From contig NZ_JARFXX010000001.1 in the NCBI RefSeq assembly GCF_029218125.1, positions 432,650 to 496,649 on the forward strand: a DNA stretch of 64,000 bases, in the 5' to 3' direction. This document shows, piece by piece, positions 58,627 through 64,000 of this stretch. The stretch comes from Oscillibacter faecalis_A. Its GTDB lineage: Bacteria > Bacillota > Clostridia > Oscillospirales > Oscillospiraceae. The notes under the pieces are model-generated. The model saw only the letters and a list, made by a program, of their open reading frames with translations. It did no database searches and was not told the origin of the DNA. The translations under genes and the position numbers were made by a program. Within the stretch, counting starts at the first letter, position 1. Each line of letters starts with the position of its first letter.

Positions 58627-59975
58627 AACACAAGCTGAGTTTTCGAGAGTATGTATACGTAGCCAGTATGCTGTTCGGTATGTTCTTTGGCGCGGGCAAT
58701 CTGATCTTCCCGGTATATATGGGACAGGTAGCCGGCCGGAACGTATGGCCCGCCATTGCAGGATTTCTGGTAACAGGCGTGGGACTGCCTCTGCTGGGCG
58801 TAGCCGCTTTGGGCATCAGCCGCAGCAGCGGACTCTTTGAACTCAGCCGCAGGGTAGGCCGCCCCTATGCGTATTTCTTCACCTGTGCGCTTTACCTTAC
58901 CATCGGGCCGTTTTTCGCGATTCCCCGGTGCGCCACCACCTCGTTTACTGTGGGCTTGGAGCAGATTTTGCCTCACAGTGACCGGAGCTGGCTGTACCTT
59001 CTGCTGTTTTCCGCGCTGTTTTTCGCGGCCACGCTGTATTTCTCTCTGCGGCCAGGTAAAATCCTCATCTATGTCGGCAAGGTGCTGACCCCCGGCTTTC
59101 TGGCCTTTTTGGCGGTGCTGATTCTGGTGACGCTGCTGAACCCCACCACCTCTATTTCCGCTGTGGAGCCGCAGGGCGCCTACGCCGCCCAGCCGTTTTT
59201 CACCGGCTTTTTAGAGGGCTACAACACCATGGACGCGCTGGCCAGCCTTGCCTTCGGCATCGTGGTGGTGCAGGTCATCCGTGATTTGGGTGTGGAGCAG
59301 CCGGAGGCCATTGCCATGACCACCGTTCGCTCCGGCGTGTTCAGCTGTGTGCTCATGGGCATTATTTACCTGTTGGTGACGATCATGGGCGTTCAGAGCC
59401 GGGGGGTGCTGGAGGCCGCGCCTAACGGCGGCGCTGCGCTGGCGCAGATCGCCCAGCATTATCTGGGCCGGGTCGGATTGCTGGTGCTGGCGGCCACTGT
59501 GACGCTGGCCTGCCTGAAAACGGCGGTGGGCTTGACAACCAGCTGCGCGGAGACCTTTGCGGGAATGTTCCCCAAGAGCCTTTCCTACCGGGGCTGGGTA
59601 CTGCTGTTCTGTGGCGCGTCCTTCCTGTTTGCCAATGTGGGCCTCACCGCCATCATCACCTATGCTGTGCCGGTGCTGATGTTCCTGTACCCGCTGGCCA
59701 TCATGTTGATTTTGCTGTCGCTGCTGGGGCGGTTCTTCGACTATGACCGGGCGGTCTATCGCTGGGTCATAGGGCTGACGCTGCCTGTGGCGCTGTATGA
59801 TCTCCTTGCTGCGCTGCCGGAGGGCGCGTGGAACGCGCTGCGTTTGGACGGACTTCAGGCAGTGGTGCTGAAATACGTGCCGTTTGCCGGACTGGGCCTT
59901 GGGTGGATTTGCCCCGCGCTGTTGGGACTGGTCATCGGCCTGATTTTCCGGGCTGTCCGCCGGAAGCATACTTGA
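58623..59975 (+). CDS. brnQ: Branched-chain amino-acid transport system carrier protein (BrnQ)
   Basis: A 450-residue LIVCS-family cation symporter with about twelve membrane segments. N-terminal GMFFGAGNLIFPVYMGQ and GPFFAIPRCATTSF are family signatures. It imports leucine, isoleucine and valine with sodium or protons and complements the ABC importer livJHMGF in this window. The start is coupled to a preceding mini-ORF. Confidence 0.93.
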   Translation: MKHKLSFREYVYVASMLFGMFFGAGNLIFPVYMGQVAGRNVWPAIAGFLVTGVGLPLLGVAALGISRSSGLFELSRRVGRPYAYFFTCALYLTIGPFFAIPRCATTSFTVGLEQILPHSDRSWLYLLLFSALFFAATLYFSLRPGKILIYVGKVLTPGFLAFLAVLILVTLLNPTTSISAVEPQGAYAAQPFFTGFLEGYNTMDALASLAFGIVVVQVIRDLGVEQPEAIAMTTVRSGVFSCVLMGIIYLLVTIMGVQSRGVLEAAPNGGAALAQIAQHYLGRVGLLVLAATVTLACLKTAVGLTTSCAETFAGMFPKSLSYRGWVLLFCGASFLFANVGLTAIITYAVPVLMFLYPLAIMLILLSLLGRFFDYDRAVYRWVIGLTLPVALYDLLAALPEGAWNALRLDGLQAVVLKYVPFAGLGLGWICPALLGLVIGLIFRAVRRKHT

Positions 59976-59986
59976 GCTTTGAACGA

Positions 59987-60024
59987 AATCGGCCCATCCG
60001 ACCTCATGGTCGGATGGGCCGATT
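59987..60024 (+). terminator. Terminator of brnQ
   Basis: A 17-bp perfect stem (AATCGGCCCATCCGACC and complement) with a TCAT loop, then TCTTG. Confidence 0.85.
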
Positions 60025-60175
60025 CTTGACAGCAGAGGGAAAATGAATTAAAATAAAAACCTGCTCGGACTGCAGCGGGACAGAACGGTATTTGCGTATG
60101 GGGCCCGACAGGATAGGGCGTCCGAACGCCTAAACACGAACCCGAGCGGATACCGCACCTTTGCTTTTTGTTAAT

Positions 60176-60252
<77 letters not shown>

Positions 60253-60253
60253 A

Positions 60254-60296
60254 AGTGGTGAAATTTGCTTATAACAAGCGAATTTCACCACTTTTA
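60254..60296 (+). terminator. Terminator after tRNA-Arg
   Basis: AGTGGTGAAATT(N)AATTTCACCACT long stem ending in TTTTA, 1-2 bp after the tRNA CCA. Confidence 0.85.
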
Positions 60297-60512
60297 TTTT
60301 AATCACAATAACGTGAGATGAAAACCCGGACTACCGTACCTTGTCCAATTTTGCGCCCCAATATCAGCTTTGGGTTCTGTCTATTTTCAGACGGGCACAA
60401 ACAAGTGGAAGACCGAAGTGTTTTTTTCCGGCTTGAGGCAGACGTTTCGGGGTAAGCCTATACCATCGGCAGAGATGATGTCTCTATGTCCGGTAATGTT
60501 TCACGGAAGCGC
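60297..60512. other. Intergenic region without recognised genes
   Basis: About 215 bp between the tRNA terminator and the etf terminator. It contains GCCCCAATA (60355-60363), a 9-base match to the tRNA 5' end, but no convincing tRNA, att site or integrase fragment. Confidence 0.4.
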
Positions 60513-60548
60513 AAAAAGGAGCGCCATCCGAAAGGATGGCGCTCTTTT
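60513..60548 (-). terminator. Terminator of the bcd-etfB-etfA operon
   Basis: AAAAGGAGCGCCATCC / GGATGGCGCTCTTTT stem with a GAAA loop region, just beyond the etfA stop. Confidence 0.85.
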
Positions 60549-60562
60549 AATTAGATTTCAGC

Positions 60563-61672
60563 TTACTTCGCGGCCTTGGCAGCCTTGATGGCCTCGATCA
60601 GCATGGGAGTGACCTTGAACAGGTCGCCGCAGATGCCGTAGTCAGCGATCTCAAAGATGGGAGCGGTGTCGTTCTTGTTGACGGCGATGATGCACTCGGA
60701 ATCCTGCATACCAGCCTTGTGCTGGATGGCGCCGGAGATACCCAGAGCAACGTACACCTTGGGATGGACGGTCTTGCCGGTCTGACCCACCTGATGGTCG
60801 GCAGACAGCCAGCCGGAGTCAATGGTGGCACGGGAGCCGCCAACAACGCCGCCCAGGACCTCAGCCAGCTCCTCAGCCAGCTTGATGCCGCCCTCAACGT
60901 CCTTGGAAATGCCGCGGCCAACGGACACGATGTAATCGGCGCCGATGAGGTCCACCAGCTTCTTGGCGGCCTTCACCACCTCGGTAACGTCGGTGTGGAT
61001 GTCCTCAGCAGTCAGAGTGAAGTTGGGCTTCACGATCTCAACAGCGTTGGCCTTGGCCTCGTCAAAGGCGTTCTTCTTCATAACGCCGGGACGGACAGTA
61101 GCCATGCAGGGACGGAAGCGGGGGCAGATGATGGTAGCCATCAGGTGACCGCCGAAAGCAGGACGGGTCATCTTCAGGTTACGGTCCTCCATATCCCACT
61201 TCATGGAGTCAACGTCCAGCGTGGAGCTCTCACGCAGGAACTGGATGTAGTTGGGCACATCCACGTCCAGGTGGGTGCAGTCAGCGCACAGGCCGGTGTG
61301 CAGACGGGCCGCGCAGCGGGGGCCCAGATCGCGGCCGATGTTGGTGGCGCCGATCAGGAAAGCCTCGGGCTTCAGGTCCTCGATCACGTCGCAGATGACC
61401 TTGGCGTAGGCGTCGGTGGTGTAGGTAGCCAGCAGGGGGCTCTCGCAGACAATGACCTTGTCGGCGCCGTAGCCGCCCAGCTCCTTAGCGGCGGACTCAA
61501 TGCCCTCGCCGCCCAGCAGCAGACCGCACAGGTTCACGCCCAGCTCGTTGGCCAGGTCGCGGCCCTTGGAGATCAGCTCGAAATCGGTGGGCATCAGCTT
61601 GCCCTCGCGCTGCTCGCAGAACACCCATACATCCTTGAAAGCAGCGATATCAGCACTATTGAAATTAGACAT
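60563..61672 (-). CDS. etfA: Electron transfer flavoprotein, alpha subunit
   Basis: A 369-residue EtfA. The N-terminal domain is followed by the FAD-binding C-terminal region with GWLSADHQVGQTGKTV and VALGISGAIQH. Together with EtfB and acyl-CoA dehydrogenase it forms a complex that in Clostridia bifurcates electrons from NADH to crotonyl-CoA and ferredoxin. GGAAGGAG lies 8 bp before the ATG. It is 16 bp downstream of etfB. Confidence 0.95.
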   Translation of the reverse strand: MSNFNSADIAAFKDVWVFCEQREGKLMPTDFELISKGRDLANELGVNLCGLLLGGEGIESAAKELGGYGADKVIVCESPLLATYTTDAYAKVICDVIEDLKPEAFLIGATNIGRDLGPRCAARLHTGLCADCTHLDVDVPNYIQFLRESSTLDVDSMKWDMEDRNLKMTRPAFGGHLMATIICPRFRPCMATVRPGVMKKNAFDEAKANAVEIVKPNFTLTAEDIHTDVTEVVKAAKKLVDLIGADYIVSVGRGISKDVEGGIKLAEELAEVLGGVVGGSRATIDSGWLSADHQVGQTGKTVHPKVYVALGISGAIQHKAGMQDSECIIAVNKNDTAPIFEIADYGICGDLFKVTPMLIEAIKAAKAAK

Positions 61673-61688
61673 TTTTCGTTCTCCTTCC

Positions 61689-62489
61689 TTAGATGATGTG
61701 CTTCTCGGCCAGAATGGAGGCCAGCTTCTCGCAGGTCTCCTTACCGTCGCCCTCCAGCATCATGCCGACACCCTTCTGGGGAGGCGTGAAGCTCTTGAAG
61801 ATGTTGGTGGGAGAGCCCTTCAGGCCAATGGTGGTAGCATCGATCAGGGGATGATCCTTCAGGTCCTCATAGCCCAGAGTGGTCAGGGGCTTGCTGTAGG
61901 TAGACAGGATGCCGCCGATGGACATATAGCGGGGGTTGTTCAGCTCCTTGATGCAGGTCAGCAGGCAGGGAGTCTGGACCTTGATGGTCATGTAACCGTC
62001 CTCCAGCATACGCTTGACGGTGATGGTGTCGCCGTCCTTCTGGATGTCGGCAGCGTAGGTGACCTGAGGCAGGTGCAGCTTCTCAGCGATCTGGGGACCG
62101 ACCTGAGCGGTATCGCCGTCGATGGCCTGACGGCCGCACATCACGATATCGTCCTTCTCAACACCCAGGGTGCTCAGAGCGGCGGCCAGAATCTGGGAGG
62201 TAGCGTAGGTATCGGAACCGCCGAACTCACGGGCGGAAACCAGCACGCCATCGTCAGCACCCATGGCCATCAGCTCACGCAGCATACCGGCAGCGGGAGG
62301 GGGGCCCATGGTGACAACGGTGACCTTGCAGCCGGTGGCGTCCTTGAGCTTCAGGGCGGCCTCAACGGCGTTCATGTCATCGGGGTTGGTGATGGTCTGC
62401 ATGGAAGCACGGTTCAGGGTACCATCGGGATTGACGGCCACCTTGCCGGAGGTATCGGGTACCTGCTTGACACAAACATAAATCTTCAT
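61689..62489 (-). CDS. etfB: Electron transfer flavoprotein, beta subunit
   Basis: A 266-residue EtfB. It begins MKIYVCVKQVPDTSGKV and has CGRQAIDGDTAQVGPQIAE, the nucleotide/FAD-contact loop. The length fits bifurcating clostridial EtfB. AAGGAGGAG lies 8 bp before the ATG. It sits between bcd and etfA. Confidence 0.95.
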   Translation of the reverse strand: MKIYVCVKQVPDTSGKVAVNPDGTLNRASMQTITNPDDMNAVEAALKLKDATGCKVTVVTMGPPPAAGMLRELMAMGADDGVLVSAREFGGSDTYATSQILAAALSTLGVEKDDIVMCGRQAIDGDTAQVGPQIAEKLHLPQVTYAADIQKDGDTITVKRMLEDGYMTIKVQTPCLLTCIKELNNPRYMSIGGILSTYSKPLTTLGYEDLKDHPLIDATTIGLKGSPTNIFKSFTPPQKGVGMMLEGDGKETCEKLASILAEKHII

Positions 62490-62504
62490 TTCGACTTCTC
62501 CTCC

Positions 62505-63644
<1,140 letters not shown>

Positions 63645-63722
63645 AATGCTTTCTCCTTTTATACAAATCTTGAAAAGGCTATATTGATATGTCGCAGGGA
63701 CAGATATCGCGGTTTATATTTC

Positions 63723-63751
63723 GTTCTGACCGAGCTTTGCCCGGTCAGAAC
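63723..63751 (-). promoter_or_regulatory. Hairpin in the bcd upstream region
   Basis: GTTCTGACCG / CGGTCAGAAC 10-bp stem with a 9-nt loop, about 80 bp upstream of bcd. Without a T-run it may be part of the leader or a processing site. Confidence 0.45.
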
Positions 63752-63831
63752 TCCACTGCCCGCCGAGCGACACGTCTGCTGTGCGGACGTGAGGGGGTTC
63801 AGCGGAGCCGCGTCAACGGCGCGGCGGAGTG

Positions 63832-63858
63832 TCTAAGGGGGATGCAATCCCCCTTAGA
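63832..63858 (-). terminator. Hairpin after the 4-hydroxybutyryl-CoA dehydratase-like gene
   Basis: A perfect 12-bp stem (TCTAAGGGGGAT / ATCCCCCTTAGA) with a GCA/TGC loop, 6 bp after the stop. There is no T-run, so read-through into bcd is possible. Confidence 0.6.
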
Positions 63859-63864
63859 GGGTAC

Positions 63865-64000
63865 TCAGTCGACGATGCCGGCAATATCCTTGGCAAGCTG
63901 CTTCTTGCCCTGAATGTTGCCCTGACGGGCGATCATGATGCGCTGGGCCTGGGGAGAACCGGCGCCGTGCATGGACTCAGTGCGGTAGCCAACGGCGGCA
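63865..64000 (-). CDS. abfD: 4-hydroxybutyryl-CoA dehydratase / vinylacetyl-CoA isomerase-like protein (C-terminal end)
   Basis: Only the last 44 codons are in the window: AAVGYRTESMHGAGSPQAQ, RIMIARQGNIQGKKQLAKDI and the end AGIVD. This matches my recollection of the C-terminus of AbfD, the radical-type 4Fe-4S/FAD dehydratase that turns 4-hydroxybutyryl-CoA into crotonyl-CoA. Its placement upstream of bcd-etfBA fits a route from succinate or GABA through 4-hydroxybutyrate to butyrate. The identification rests on a short stretch; a 4-hydroxyphenylacetate 3-hydroxylase-family relative is the alternative. Confidence 0.7.
   Translation of the reverse strand, partial: AAVGYRTESMHGAGSPQAQRIMIARQGNIQGKKQLAKDIAGIVD

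Noticed and set aside
60355..60363. GCCCCAATA repeat of the tRNA-Arg 5' end as an attachment site
   Set aside because: Only nine bases, it is the 5' rather than 3' end of the tRNA, and there is no integrase or mobile gene between the copies.
60498..60511. TGTTTCACGG, a partial match to parS
   Set aside because: Only the left half of TGTTTCACGTGAAACA is present; the right half does not match.

Overview
The window looks like a chromosomal segment of a GC-rich, endospore-forming gut Clostridium relative, most likely family Oscillospiraceae (Oscillibacter / Dysosmobacter / Flavonifractor type). The evidence is Gram-positive style ribosome-binding sites, sporulation genes (yqfC, yqfD, a ylbJ-like gene), a T-box and a TPP riboswitch, RNase J, RecD2, pyruvate phosphate dikinase and an EtfAB/acyl-CoA dehydrogenase butyrate module. 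The genus is inference. No rRNA, CRISPR array, prophage or transposase gene was seen.

Layout. 1-9.5 kb: helicase-loader ATPase, VanW-family protein, ParB/Noc-like protein, then a minus-strand operon (DUF1836, degV, prmA, bile-acid-symporter-like transporter) and mnmE with a CrtO-like acyltransferase. 9.6-12.4 kb: pnp and rpsO. 12.4-17.3 kb: a GntR/ABC cassette with its own promoter and operator, and a YdcF-like protein. 17.5-21.7 kb: a small XRE regulator between two paralogous tiny proteins, then a T-box-controlled ileS transcript. 22-27 kb: branched-chain amino-acid ABC transporter livJHMGF. 27.4-35.7 kb: nucleoside uptake and salvage (BMP-type binding protein, deoD, deoC, BMP-type ABC ATPase and two permeases) with an exported S1C protease. 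35.7-42.7 kb: ylbJ-like, yqfC, yqfD, phoH, ybeY, two small membrane proteins, recD2. 42.8-44.7 kb: a second GntR/ABC cassette. 44.8-51.2 kb: NFU protein, RNase J, holB, ricT, a Cof-type HAD phosphatase, TPP riboswitch and thiT. 51.7-54.4 kb: ppdK. 54.4-57.1 kb: an AT-richer islet with a truncated gene, an XRE/zinc-ribbon regulator, and flavodoxin/DUF3793 genes. 57.3-60.3 kb: AraC regulator, brnQ, tRNA-Arg. 60.5-64 kb: etfA, etfB, acyl-CoA dehydrogenase and the end of a 4-hydroxybutyryl-CoA dehydratase-like gene.

The most unusual signal is a dispersed, non-coding element of about 162 bp (copies at 1049-1210, 16337-16498, 27232-27393, about 51241-51384 and 55654-55778). Its ends form imperfect inverted repeats. 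In three copies it sits exactly between two copies of a locus-specific palindrome, usually the intrinsic terminator of the preceding gene, so the whole hairpin appears to have been duplicated as a 25-33 bp target. An internal stem is kept in a divergent copy although its sequence has changed completely. This looks like a terminator/palindrome-targeting MITE-like or structured-RNA element mobilised in trans.

Functionally the window combines amino-acid import (liv, brnQ), nucleoside import and phosphorolysis, thiamine import, a glycolysis/gluconeogenesis switch enzyme (ppdK) and electron-bifurcating crotonyl-CoA reduction, which suits an amino-acid and organic-acid fermenting butyrate producer. 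Promoters, operators and terminators were read by eye and are less certain than the genes.
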